Source of the DNA: JBNLBS01 sp050303415
Lineage (GTDB): Bacteria; Pseudomonadota; Gammaproteobacteria; Methylococcales; Methylomonadaceae
Direction: 5' to 3'
DNA length: 64,000 bases
Assembly (NCBI GenBank): GCA_050303415.1
Contig: JBNLBS010000002.1
Location: 1-64,000, forward strand
Shown here one piece after another: positions 17,995 through 25,596 of the stretch (position 1 is its first letter; the number at the start of each line of letters is the position of its first letter). Under the pieces are notes generated by a model. That model saw only the letters and a list, made by a program, of their open reading frames with translations. It was not told the origin of the DNA and searched no databases. The position numbers and the translations under genes were made by a program.

Positions 17995-18600
17995 TTACAG
18001 ATTGTCAGCGTTATTGCTCAAGTAATCAGCAACACCTTCAGGTGAAGCATTCATACCTGAATCACCTTTGTTCCAACCTGCAGGACAAACTTCGCCATGT
18101 TGCTCATGGAATTGCAGAGCATCAATCATACGAATCATTTCATCCATATTTCTGCCTAAAGGTAGATCGTTAACAACCTGATGACGAACCATACCTTCTT
18201 TATCAATCAAGAAGCTGCCGCGATAAGCAACGGAAGCACCTTCGGCTTCAACATCATAGTCCTGACAGATTGAATGGGAAATATCTGCAGCCATTGTGTA
18301 CTTGACAGGGCCGATACCACCTTCATTAATAGGTGTGTTACGCCAAGCGTTATGAGTAAAATGAGAGTCAACAGACACAGCGACCACTTCAACACCACGA
18401 CTGGTGAATTCTTCAATACGGTGGTCCAGAGCAATTAATTCACTTGGACAAACAAACGTAAAATCCAGTGGGTAGAAAAATACAACCGCGTATTTACCTC
18501 TAGTTGCCTCAGAAAAACTGAAAGCATCAACAATCTGTCCATCGCCTAAAACAGCTGGGACAGTAAAATCAGGTGCTTGTTTGCCTACTAATACACTCAT
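17995..18600 (-). CDS. 2-Cys peroxiredoxin (AhpC/Prx1 type)
   Basis: This 201-residue thiol peroxidase reduces hydrogen peroxide and organic hydroperoxides. The peroxidatic Cys51 is in DFTFVCPSE, and the resolving Cys172 is in GEVCPAGW near the C-terminus, the pattern of typical 2-Cys Prx1/AhpC. A good ribosome site (GGAGATAAACT) precedes the ATG. No ahpF or dedicated reductase is adjacent, so thioredoxin is the likely electron donor. The gene is monocistronic and ends at the shared terminator. Confidence 0.95.
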   Translation of the reverse strand: MSVLVGKQAPDFTVPAVLGDGQIVDAFSFSEATRGKYAVVFFYPLDFTFVCPSELIALDHRIEEFTSRGVEVVAVSVDSHFTHNAWRNTPINEGGIGPVKYTMAADISHSICQDYDVEAEGASVAYRGSFLIDKEGMVRHQVVNDLPLGRNMDEMIRMIDALQFHEQHGEVCPAGWNKGDSGMNASPEGVADYLSNNADNL

Positions 18601-18748
18601 AGTTTATCTCCAAAAAAGTTATCAACTCAGGTTAAACCACTAGGATGTGGAATAGCATCATTCTACACTAAAATACTGGGTAATTGTCCATAGGGCTTAT
18701 AATTCGGCAAAAGAAAGTAAGCCCAGGATTAAACGTGTAATCATTTGC

Positions 18749-18777
18749 TTACAAATTTATAAAATATGTATTATAAT
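18749..18777 (+). promoter_or_regulatory. Predicted sigma-70 promoter for the AP2-like gene leader
   Basis: TTACAA (18749-18754) and a perfect TATAAT (18772-18777) are separated by 17 bp. Transcription would begin about 18784, just where a hairpin-rich leader starts. Confidence 0.7.
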
Positions 18778-18783
18778 CTTTTT

Positions 18784-18866
18784 ACGCCTAGGTTGAGGCG
18801 ATTTTAAATACAGAAAAAAACAGGTAATTTCAGACGTTTGATCTTTATGTAAGCCTGTTTTTTTGA
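18784..18866 (+). ncRNA. Predicted structured leader RNA or small RNA ending in a terminator
   Basis: Right after the predicted promoter comes a short hairpin, CGCCT (18785-18789) pairing with AGGCG (18796-18800). A terminator-like stem follows, AAAAAAACAGG (18814-18824) pairing with CCTGTTTTTTT (18854-18864) over a 29-nt loop. The T-run ends only 16 nt before the ATG of the AP2-like gene. The layout suits either an attenuated leader controlling that gene or an independent RNA of about 80 nt. I do not recognise a known riboswitch class. Confidence 0.5.
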
Positions 18867-18880
18867 ATGGGATACTATTT

Positions 18881-19390
18881 ATGGCAAAACATAAACAAAT
18901 TACCGAACCCGATAGCTTTGGTTATCAGGTACGTATCGTAAGACGAGGCAAAGAAAGCAGCCGTTACTTCTCGCATAAATTATGGGGTAACAAGCAAAAG
19001 TCATTAAAGGCAGCTATTGCATGGCGAGACCAGATGCTAACTGTCCTAAAAGGCAGTAAAACACGGTTTTTAAAACCACCTAAAAACAAAAAGACCACTG
19101 GTGTCACTGGTGTATCACGTACCATTAAGTACGACCACCGTAAAGACAAAAGTTATCTTTGCTACACTGTTTTTTGGGTAAAAAATGGAAAATCACGCAA
19201 TAAAACCTTTCAGGTAGGCAATGTAGAAACGGTGACTGCCGATGATGAATTGCATGCGTTTCGTACCGCTCGCTTATTTAGAAGCTGTTATGAGTTTGCA
19301 ATTGATAATGATTTACCTTTTCATGATGACAAATTCGTCGGCTGGAAAAAATTGCGCTTGTATGAAGATAAAAACCTGAAACCAGTGTAA
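18881..19390 (+). CDS. AP2-like DNA-binding protein (two AP2-type modules)
   Basis: This 169-residue basic protein is counted from the ATG at 18881. An in-frame TTG at 18863 lies inside the leader terminator stem and is less likely. Two stretches show the three-strand-plus-helix pattern of AP2/integrase-type DNA-binding domains: about 14-55 (GYQVRIVRRGKESSRYF, then AAIAWRDQML) and about 74-142 (GVTGVSRTIKY, CYTVFWVKNGKSRNKTF, then FRTARLFRSCYEF). Bacterial AP2 modules occur in homing endonucleases and phage proteins, but no HNH or catalytic domain is present. A stand-alone regulator or remnant of a mobile gene are both possible. Family assignment is from pattern only. Confidence 0.55.
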   Translation: MAKHKQITEPDSFGYQVRIVRRGKESSRYFSHKLWGNKQKSLKAAIAWRDQMLTVLKGSKTRFLKPPKNKKTTGVTGVSRTIKYDHRKDKSYLCYTVFWVKNGKSRNKTFQVGNVETVTADDELHAFRTARLFRSCYEFAIDNDLPFHDDKFVGWKKLRLYEDKNLKPV

Positions 19391-19626
19391 CAAAGGCACA
19401 TGCAAGTGACTGGTAAACTGCTTAACAATCATAGGGTACGGAGAAAACCACGAATTAACCTCTGTACCCTGCTTTGCGCCCCAAAATACTGGCAAAACCT
19501 GAATCAGGCGAATCAGCGTAATCGTTGAAAGCGACTATGTGTCAAAACAATCGAGCGATTTGCTAAGATCCTTATAAACAGTCGGGCTTAAGGTTGCACA
19601 GGAGGACTGTGAGCCACCTATCGCTT
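19391..19626. other. Intergenic region with long imperfect hairpin
   Basis: The gap between the AP2-like gene and the TPR gene holds AGGGTACGGAG (19433-19443) facing CTCTGTACCCT (19460-19470), an 11-bp stem with one mismatch and a 16-nt loop. Further short self-complementary bits follow (CCTGAATCAGG, TCGTTGAAAGCGA). No T-run follows and no known RNA family is recognised. It could carry the transcription ends for the convergent genes. Confidence 0.5.
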
Positions 19627-20841
19627 CTAACCCGGTTGGAAATTTTGCTCGTCTGCGATGTACTTAAGCCATTGCTGGGCTGCTTTTTGCGTCTTTTTAA
19701 ACTGCTTGGCCTTGTTAAAGGCCTTCTGGGCTTCTTTGGTCTGCTTGGTTTCGAAATAACTCATCCCCAGCAGGATATAGGTCGAACCCACTCTTTTTAA
19801 ACCACCTTTTGCCAACGCCTGTTTAAGTGAAGTAATAGCTTTTTCCCATTGTTCCTGCTCAACATAAATCTGTCCTAATTGCTGATACAAGCGACCTTTA
19901 CTATCAAGTTTGGAAGCAGTTTCCAATGCATTTATAGCCTCGTCGTATTCCTGTGCCTGTGTCCAGGAGTTGGCCAATAATTCCCAATTTTTAGCATTGC
20001 TGGTTATGCGTTTACTGCTTATTTCAGACCTTAACAAACGTGCAGCCTTATGCGGATTGCCTATATAGATGAATAAATTTGCCAGTTCCAGCAGTTCCTT
20101 TTCCTTGCTGATAAAACCTTTGTTATAAGCCAGGTGTTTAATGGCTGCTGCTTTGGTAAATTGTTTCTGTTGCTGATAAACGGCTGCCAACTGCGACCAG
20201 TAGGCTTTTTTCTCCGGAAACAATTGAATTAATTTCTGCAATAAAACAGCAGCTTTGCCATAGTTTTCCAATTGATAATATAAAGCCAATTGCAATTGAT
20301 ACCAGGACTCGTTCGGCTTTTTACTGTTTGCTATTGCCTGGCTGATAAAAGGCAATGCCTGTTTGTAGTGTTTTAATTGTGAATGGGCATTCGCCATTAA
20401 GGCATATATTTCCGGTGCCGGGTTTTGGTTATCTTTTAACCAGGGAGTTAAAATGGAAATAGCTTTTTGATACTGCTCCATTGCCATATATAACTGCCCC
20501 AGATTGGCAATACCTTGTTGTTGCTGGTTTTCCGGAAGAACTTTAAGTTGCAGACACTGATTTAAAAAATCAGCTGATTTCTTATAGTTATTTTTGATTG
20601 CATAAACGGAAGACAGGCTGCGTAAAACTGCACATTCACCATAACTGCCTTTTTCCACCTTACTGAGCATTTCTTTTAATTTTTGTTCGGCTTTGGTGTA
20701 GGCTTTTTCGGCTATCAGCTTTTCAGTCTTCTGTAAGTTCTTATAAAGACTGGGCGATATAGTCGGCTCTTTGGCCGAACCAATCGATGCAGAAAAAATT
20801 AATGCCAAACATAACAGGCTGGACAGGCTTATTCGAATCAT
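19627..20841 (-). CDS. Tetratricopeptide repeat protein of the TonB2 operon
   Basis: This protein has 404 residues from the ATG at 20841, chosen because it gives a clear signal peptide (MIRISLSSLLCLALIFSAS) and overlaps the tonB stop as ATGA. A longer in-frame extension of 27 residues would run inside tonB and lacks a signal. The mature part is a string of TPR units (repeated A/G-x-Y and W-x-L patterns, for example QLGQIYVEQEQWEKAITSLKQAL). It is the last gene of a DUF3450-ExbB-ExbB-ExbD-TonB-TPR operon. In related TonB2 operons the TPR protein is periplasmic and thought to assist the TonB complex. Confidence 0.88.
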   Translation of the reverse strand: MIRISLSSLLCLALIFSASIGSAKEPTISPSLYKNLQKTEKLIAEKAYTKAEQKLKEMLSKVEKGSYGECAVLRSLSSVYAIKNNYKKSADFLNQCLQLKVLPENQQQQGIANLGQLYMAMEQYQKAISILTPWLKDNQNPAPEIYALMANAHSQLKHYKQALPFISQAIANSKKPNESWYQLQLALYYQLENYGKAAVLLQKLIQLFPEKKAYWSQLAAVYQQQKQFTKAAAIKHLAYNKGFISKEKELLELANLFIYIGNPHKAARLLRSEISSKRITSNAKNWELLANSWTQAQEYDEAINALETASKLDSKGRLYQQLGQIYVEQEQWEKAITSLKQALAKGGLKRVGSTYILLGMSYFETKQTKEAQKAFNKAKQFKKTQKAAQQWLKYIADEQNFQPG

Positions 20842-21461
20842 CTGGATAACTTGAATTGCAGGACTTGAATGGCACGCTGTTCTATTGCTTGCCCATCGAT
20901 AATTTTTTCCTTGAACTTCCACTTTCTGATGGCTTGCAGGGCCGCTCGGTTAAATATATTTTCCGGTTGCGCCTCTACCACTTTAGCATCTTTTACAGTG
21001 CCGGTTTCGGTAATGGTAAACTCGACTTTGACCCAACCCTCTATTCGCCTGTTTGCCGCACGCATCGGATATCTGGGGGGTATGCGTACCAGTGGAATAA
21101 CATTGGTACTGACGCTGCCGGCCCCCATTTTCAAGCCGCTGAGCAATGTTCCGTTAAAGCGGTTGGTTTGTATGGGAATATCTAAATTAGGCACCTCCAT
21201 ATCAGGCACGTCCTGACTGACCTGGACCTGCTGTGTTTGCATTTTAGGAGGCGGAGGGCGTTTCTCCGGTGGCTTTTCCGGGATTTTACGCTCTTTGGTT
21301 TGCAGCTTTGACTCTCGCTTTAAGCGAACAAATTCAACCATTTTCAGATTTTCAGTTTTTTGCAGTTGCTGCTGATTGTTCATCACCATGCTCTGCATCA
21401 ACCAGAACAGGCCCAAGGAAATCAGTAAACCGCTAAGAATTGGCGCAATCAGGCGTTTCAC
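20838..21461 (-). CDS. tonB: TonB family energy-transducing protein (TonB2 type)
   Basis: This 207-residue protein has one N-terminal TM segment (about residues 5-25), a Pro/Lys-rich periplasmic linker (KIPEKPPEKRPPPP, about 59-72), and a C-terminal TonB domain with PPRYPMRAANRRIEGWVKVEF and AALQAIRKWKF. It transmits proton-motive force from ExbB/ExbD to outer-membrane receptors. The short linker and operon context mark it as a TonB2-type protein. It overlaps exbD and the TPR gene by 4 nt each. Confidence 0.93.
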   Translation of the reverse strand: MKRLIAPILSGLLISLGLFWLMQSMVMNNQQQLQKTENLKMVEFVRLKRESKLQTKERKIPEKPPEKRPPPPKMQTQQVQVSQDVPDMEVPNLDIPIQTNRFNGTLLSGLKMGAGSVSTNVIPLVRIPPRYPMRAANRRIEGWVKVEFTITETGTVKDAKVVEAQPENIFNRAALQAIRKWKFKEKIIDGQAIEQRAIQVLQFKLSR

Positions 21462-21871
21462 TTGGATTCCGTATCGGTAGCAATGGAGGCGTTCATAATA
21501 CCGGCCAACCTGACTTGATCCATGACCTGAACCAAGGCTTGAGTTTTAGCATCTTTATCAGCGGCAATAATAACCGACCCCAATGGGTTTTCCGCATGTA
21601 GACGCGCAACATTAGCCCTTAAGGCACGGACATCAATTTGCCGTTTGTCGATCCAGATATCGCCGTTGGATCGGATGGAAACAATAATATGCCCCTGCTC
21701 TTTTCTCTCTGCGGTTTGCGCATTGGGACGATTGACATCTATGCCGGATTCTTTAACAAAAGAGGTGGTAACAATAAAAAATATCAGCATGATAAAGACA
21801 ATATCCAGCATGGGAGTCATATCGATATCTGAAATCTGTTCGGTAGTGGATCGGCTGCTTCGGCGACGCAT
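21458..21871 (-). CDS. exbD: Biopolymer transport protein ExbD
   Basis: This 137-residue protein has a short basic N-terminus, one TM segment (about 20-42) containing the proton-carrying Asp in DMTPMLDIVFIMLIFF, and a periplasmic domain. It partners the two ExbB-like proteins encoded upstream. It starts 10 nt after the second exbB and overlaps tonB by 4 nt. Confidence 0.95.
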   Translation of the reverse strand: MRRRSSRSTTEQISDIDMTPMLDIVFIMLIFFIVTTSFVKESGIDVNRPNAQTAERKEQGHIIVSIRSNGDIWIDKRQIDVRALRANVARLHAENPLGSVIIAADKDAKTQALVQVMDQVRLAGIMNASIATDTESK

Positions 21872-21881
21872 GTGGCTCTCT

Positions 21882-22394
21882 TTAATGATATTTTAATAAA
21901 TCAGTCAAATGATGCGTTTCATCACTAACACGTTCTTCAATTAACTTGTTGAAATACAGCCCGGCAATCGCTATCACCATGCCCGCCATGGTCGGTATGG
22001 TGGCCTTGGATATACCGGACGCCATCGCTCTGGCATTGCCGGTACCAGTCACTGCCATCACATCAAAGACATGGATCATTCCGGTTACGGTGCCCAGCAA
22101 CCCCAGCAGGGGGCACAAGGCCACCAGCATTTTAATGATGGGAAGACTTTGTGCCATTTTAATTTTAGCTTCTGAAATAATGCTTTCCCTGATAAATAAA
22201 GCATAGGCGGAACTTTTATCCGCTCGTTCATTCCACTGATGCAGGTAGATTTGTTTTTGTTCAGGGTAATACCATTTAAAATAAAACAGTCGTTCGGCGA
22301 TTAAACACCACAGGCAAATTGACACCAGCAGGATTAACCACAGGATTTCGCCTCCGGCGTTTAAAAAGTTAATCAATGCATCGATAAACGGCAT
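21882..22394 (-). CDS. exbB: MotA/TolQ/ExbB proton channel protein (short ExbB of the TonB2 system)
   Basis: This 170-residue protein has three TM segments (about 14-35, 85-110, 128-150) and the ExbB/TolQ signature LVALCPLLGLLGTVTGMI followed by MASGISKATIPTMAGMVIAI. It forms the proton channel with ExbD. Its start is 1 nt after the stop of the larger ExbB-like gene. Carrying both a long and a short ExbB in one operon is characteristic of the TonB2/TtpC arrangement. Confidence 0.93.
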   Translation of the reverse strand: MPFIDALINFLNAGGEILWLILLVSICLWCLIAERLFYFKWYYPEQKQIYLHQWNERADKSSAYALFIRESIISEAKIKMAQSLPIIKMLVALCPLLGLLGTVTGMIHVFDVMAVTGTGNARAMASGISKATIPTMAGMVIAIAGLYFNKLIEERVSDETHHLTDLLKYH

Positions 22395-22395
22395 A

Positions 22396-23721
22396 TTATT
22401 TTCCAGCGCGACGACTGATTATACCGGCACTTTGCTCATCCAGTATCTGACTGGCGATACGACTGCGCGAAGCCAGCAGACTGTGTAAAAACAGCAATGG
22501 AATGGCAATACATAAACCCAGCATGGTAGTAACCAGAGCTTGAGAAATGCCACTGGCCATCAGTTTTGGATCGCCGGTACCAAACAGACTGATGGATTGA
22601 AAAGTTGCGATCATACCCGTCACCGTACCTAACAAACCCAACAACGGCGCAACCCCGGCCAGCAGTTTAATCATCGACAAGCCTTTCTCCAGCTCCGGAA
22701 TTTCTCTGGTGATGGCGTCATCCAAAACAAGTTCCAGCGTTTCACTGTCTTCCGCATTGGCCTGTTCTGCCGCATTTATCACACGACCTAAAGGATTGTC
22801 ATTCGAAATGGTCGATTGCTGCATTTGTTTCACCATTTGCCTATGCGTTCTGACCAGATTAAACAAACGAATAATGGCAAAAACAAACCCCGCCAAGCCG
22901 AGCGACAAGATGATGTAACCAATAAAGCCCCCCTGATCAATACGCTCAAAAATATCGGGGGTTTGAATCAGCATACTTAATATGACACCACGGGTCGGAT
23001 CTATGCCGATATCCGCTGTACCCTCGCTCGTTTCGACAATATCCTCCGCCATATTCAAATATTTGCTATCGGGTTGGCGAGCCAGCTCCACCAGCTTATT
23101 GGTTTCTACTGAATAATTCAGGTATTGCCCATCAGCTAAAGCATTAAAAACACCTATGCGAACCACCTTGGCCGGTTTAGGTTCGCCGGAGGCGGACTCA
23201 ATATCTGTATTAAACACGACCACCTTGCCCGACTCGGTCATTTCATGCTGCAAGCTAAACCATAACGTTTCCAGCTGTTCAATTGTCGGCAAAGCTTTAC
23301 TGTCTGCCAAAGCCGATAATTTTTCAGTGCGCTGAGGAAATTGTGCCGAAACCAATGAGTTATCCAAATCGGCTTTTAAATCCCCCGCCGCTTGTCTGGC
23401 AACCGCAAACAACTCTTTCAAAATACCACTACGGTTATTCAGCTCGGTTTCCAGCGTACCGAGTTTTTGTTCGTTGGCTTCAAACTGTTTTTTAAGTTGT
23501 TGACTACGTTGTTCCTGCCTGGCAAGTTTAGCTTTAGCCTCACTTAGCAAGTGTTGCTGCTTGGCTTTATCTGCAATAAACTCTGCTTCACGGCTTTTGT
23601 TCAGCCTGCTTTCCTGGGTTTGAGTTTGTTTTACCTGGTCCAGCAACTGGTCCAGATGTTCCGCATAGGCCACCGATTGCAAGCACAGAAAGGTCGCAAA
23701 AACTATGGTTAACTTATTCAT
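22396..23721 (-). CDS. Large ExbB-like protein with periplasmic coiled coil (TtpC type)
   Basis: This 441-residue protein has a signal peptide (about 1-20), a long Gln/Lys/Glu-rich coiled-coil region (about 25-120), a periplasmic domain to about 260, and then a C-terminal MotA/TolQ/ExbB channel domain with GVAPLLGLLGTVTGMIATF and GISQALVTTMLGL. This matches TtpC, which is required for TonB2 function in vibrios. It overlaps the DUF3450 gene by 4 nt (ATGA) and sits 1 nt before exbB. Confidence 0.92.
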   Translation of the reverse strand: MNKLTIVFATFLCLQSVAYAEHLDQLLDQVKQTQTQESRLNKSREAEFIADKAKQQHLLSEAKAKLARQEQRSQQLKKQFEANEQKLGTLETELNNRSGILKELFAVARQAAGDLKADLDNSLVSAQFPQRTEKLSALADSKALPTIEQLETLWFSLQHEMTESGKVVVFNTDIESASGEPKPAKVVRIGVFNALADGQYLNYSVETNKLVELARQPDSKYLNMAEDIVETSEGTADIGIDPTRGVILSMLIQTPDIFERIDQGGFIGYIILSLGLAGFVFAIIRLFNLVRTHRQMVKQMQQSTISNDNPLGRVINAAEQANAEDSETLELVLDDAITREIPELEKGLSMIKLLAGVAPLLGLLGTVTGMIATFQSISLFGTGDPKLMASGISQALVTTMLGLCIAIPLLFLHSLLASRSRIASQILDEQSAGIISRRAGK

Positions 23722-24491
23722 TGTGCTGTCTCCGGAGCTGGAACGGGTAGAGTTAACAGGTCGGGTGCCGTTTCTTTACGGGCGATGCGTAAGCCGTTTC
23801 TAATCCGTGTGTTATAGTCACTATCCAACGTTTGCCAGCGTTTTTCCTCTTTATTCCAAAAGCCGGATTCACTACCATCCAGGCGTTGATAATAAAGCGC
23901 GACCCGGCCCAGGCGCAAAAAATCAACCGAACTTTTAACGCCATCTAACTCTATATTGGCACGATAGGCTTCAATAGTATTACCGTAATCATTTTCTATT
24001 TGAAAGGCCTCTAGAATACGACGAAATTTTTCTGCATTGGTAATGTCGGCGCGATTAACCATTTGTTTTAAACCACTTAGGCGCTGCTGACGCTCTTCGG
24101 GTAAAAAAGGTAAATCCATGCTGATAAACTTTTCCAGACTATCCAGCATATTTAAAATCAGCGGTACAATCTCGCGCTGGGTAATTTCAATCTCCTGTAA
24201 TTGCTGCTGCATGGAGGCTTGTTCTTGAACCTGAGACTGAATTAATTGTTCCAGATAATTATTATATATCCGTAGGGTCTCCGCATTGCGCGTTGCCGAA
24301 CGGTATTCAGTCAGCATATTTCTAGTTTGTTCACTTAATTGGTCAATCTTTTTTTGTGATTGAATGGATGACTTATTGGTCGCCATTTCAATGTTAATTG
24401 CTTGTTTTAATGCATCAGCATGCGCAGATAATGAACAGAATCCGATATAAATACCGGCTAGACTTTTTAAAAAACGGCTATCAAGAGGCAT
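23718..24491 (-). CDS. DUF3450 family periplasmic protein of the TonB2 operon
   Basis: This 257-residue protein has an N-terminal signal peptide (cleavage likely near AHA-DAL, about residue 25), long coiled-coil helices to about 130 (Gln-rich, KKIDQLSEQTRNML), and a compact C-terminal part with GRVALYYQRLDGSESGFWN. DUF3450 proteins are found as the first gene of TonB2/TtpC operons, and the exact function is unknown. The promoter should lie in 24492-24735, where AT-rich sequence but no clear Fur box is visible. Confidence 0.9.
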   Translation of the reverse strand: MPLDSRFLKSLAGIYIGFCSLSAHADALKQAINIEMATNKSSIQSQKKIDQLSEQTRNMLTEYRSATRNAETLRIYNNYLEQLIQSQVQEQASMQQQLQEIEITQREIVPLILNMLDSLEKFISMDLPFLPEERQQRLSGLKQMVNRADITNAEKFRRILEAFQIENDYGNTIEAYRANIELDGVKSSVDFLRLGRVALYYQRLDGSESGFWNKEEKRWQTLDSDYNTRIRNGLRIARKETAPDLLTLPVPAPETAQ

Positions 24492-24735
24492 AGTGATTCT
24501 CGAGGTAATCTAAATAATTTTTCATCGGACTATTATAATAAGTATCTTAATATTGGCGTGTATTTTTTAGCAGGACTTTATTATTACAATTGAAATTGAG
24601 TCAGATAACATAAAATAATATGGTAACTAATACAATTTGTAACAATACGGCATTATTTATGCCAGAGCTAATCAGATTTCCCCTTACGGCTCTGTAGTTT
24701 TAGACACAGAACGCCCATCAACTGACTTCCTAAAA

Positions 24736-25350
24736 CTAATTATCGTCAGGATCATTTTGTCTGACGACTTGGTTATAAGGGTGTACTATTTTCTGATTAA
24801 GGTTATTCATATACGTGTTATAGAGCTGAGAAAATTTATGCAATCCATCGCTACCGCCAGCCAGTAAGCCACCGGTTAAAAGCACATCAATTATATTCAG
24901 CACCTGCTGCTGAAAATGTTTTAAATCCTCCAGGCCAGCCACAAGTACACCTAATGTTCGAATCCCAACGGCACTGATTAAAACACCAAACAGCAATCCC
25001 ACCCAAAGAGACCTTTTTTTTGTTTCCAAACGATAAAGTTCCCTTTCTTGCTTTACCTTCATAAGCCTGGATTTTAATTCTGCTGAATCAGGTTTTGTTT
25101 CAATTTCATGTTTAATCATGACAATTTCATTATCCAGCTGCATTGCACCGGGCCCACGGGAAGTGGAAATATAAACTTCTAGCGCTCTTTCCAGAAATGC
25201 CGCGATAACAAATAAAGAGGTTAATAATGAAATAATCTGAGACTGAGAAACTTCTTTGAAATTAATCGGACCCAATGATTCAAAAATAACCAATGAAAAA
25301 ATTGCCAAAAAAAATAATAACACCAATAATCCAGTCTGTTTTTTAGTCAT
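24736..25350 (-). CDS. Hypothetical membrane protein with central coiled coil
   Basis: This protein has 204 residues from the ATG at 25350 (MTKKQTG), which begins at the first membrane segment. An in-frame extension of 22 residues upstream is less likely. Hydrophobic segments lie at about 7-25, 37-58, 117-140 and possibly 150-165. A charged helical stretch (about 75-112, KPDSAELKSRLMKVKQERELYRLETKK) lies between them. No enzymatic motif is visible and I do not recognise the family. It is monocistronic between the TonB2 operon and aroG. Confidence 0.6.
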   Translation of the reverse strand: MTKKQTGLLVLLFFLAIFSLVIFESLGPINFKEVSQSQIISLLTSLFVIAAFLERALEVYISTSRGPGAMQLDNEIVMIKHEIETKPDSAELKSRLMKVKQERELYRLETKKRSLWVGLLFGVLISAVGIRTLGVLVAGLEDLKHFQQQVLNIIDVLLTGGLLAGGSDGLHKFSQLYNTYMNNLNQKIVHPYNQVVRQNDPDDN

Positions 25351-25510
25351 AATGCTCTCGTTTAATTCATAAAGGTAAAGCTTTTCTAATTTGGTTTTGG
25401 TGGAAATAAAAGGCAAATCACGTAAAAACTAGCTTTCTTTGTCAGTCGCAGGCCTTCTTTTTATAGCATAAAAATATTTAAACTGCCTATTTACAAAAAC
25501 GTAAGCTAAG

Positions 25511-25526
25511 ACTTTTGCGCAAAAGT
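25511..25526. promoter_or_regulatory. Perfect 16-bp palindrome upstream of aroG (candidate operator)
   Basis: ACTTTTGC followed directly by GCAAAAGT is a perfect palindrome about 70-85 bp before the DAHP synthase start. A possible -10 (TAAAAT, 25551-25556) and a -35-like TTAACA (25526-25531) sit just downstream, so a bound dimeric regulator could cover the promoter. The factor is unknown. Confidence 0.45.
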
Positions 25527-25596
25527 TAACAAAATAAATACAAAAACAGTTAAAATGAGCAATTTATTTAACATTCTGTAGGCAATTTAGTTGGTT

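Noticed and set aside
18863..18880. TTG start for the AP2-like gene.
   Set aside because: It falls within the T-run of the leader terminator. The ATG at 18881 gives a natural N-terminus.
18863..19470. Prophage or integrated element around the AP2-like gene.
   Set aside because: No integrase, no direct-repeat attachment sites and no other phage gene are seen. Flanking genes are ordinary chromosomal ones.
20842..20922. 27-residue extension of the TPR protein inside tonB.
   Set aside because: The internal ATG gives a clear signal peptide and an ATGA overlap with the tonB stop.
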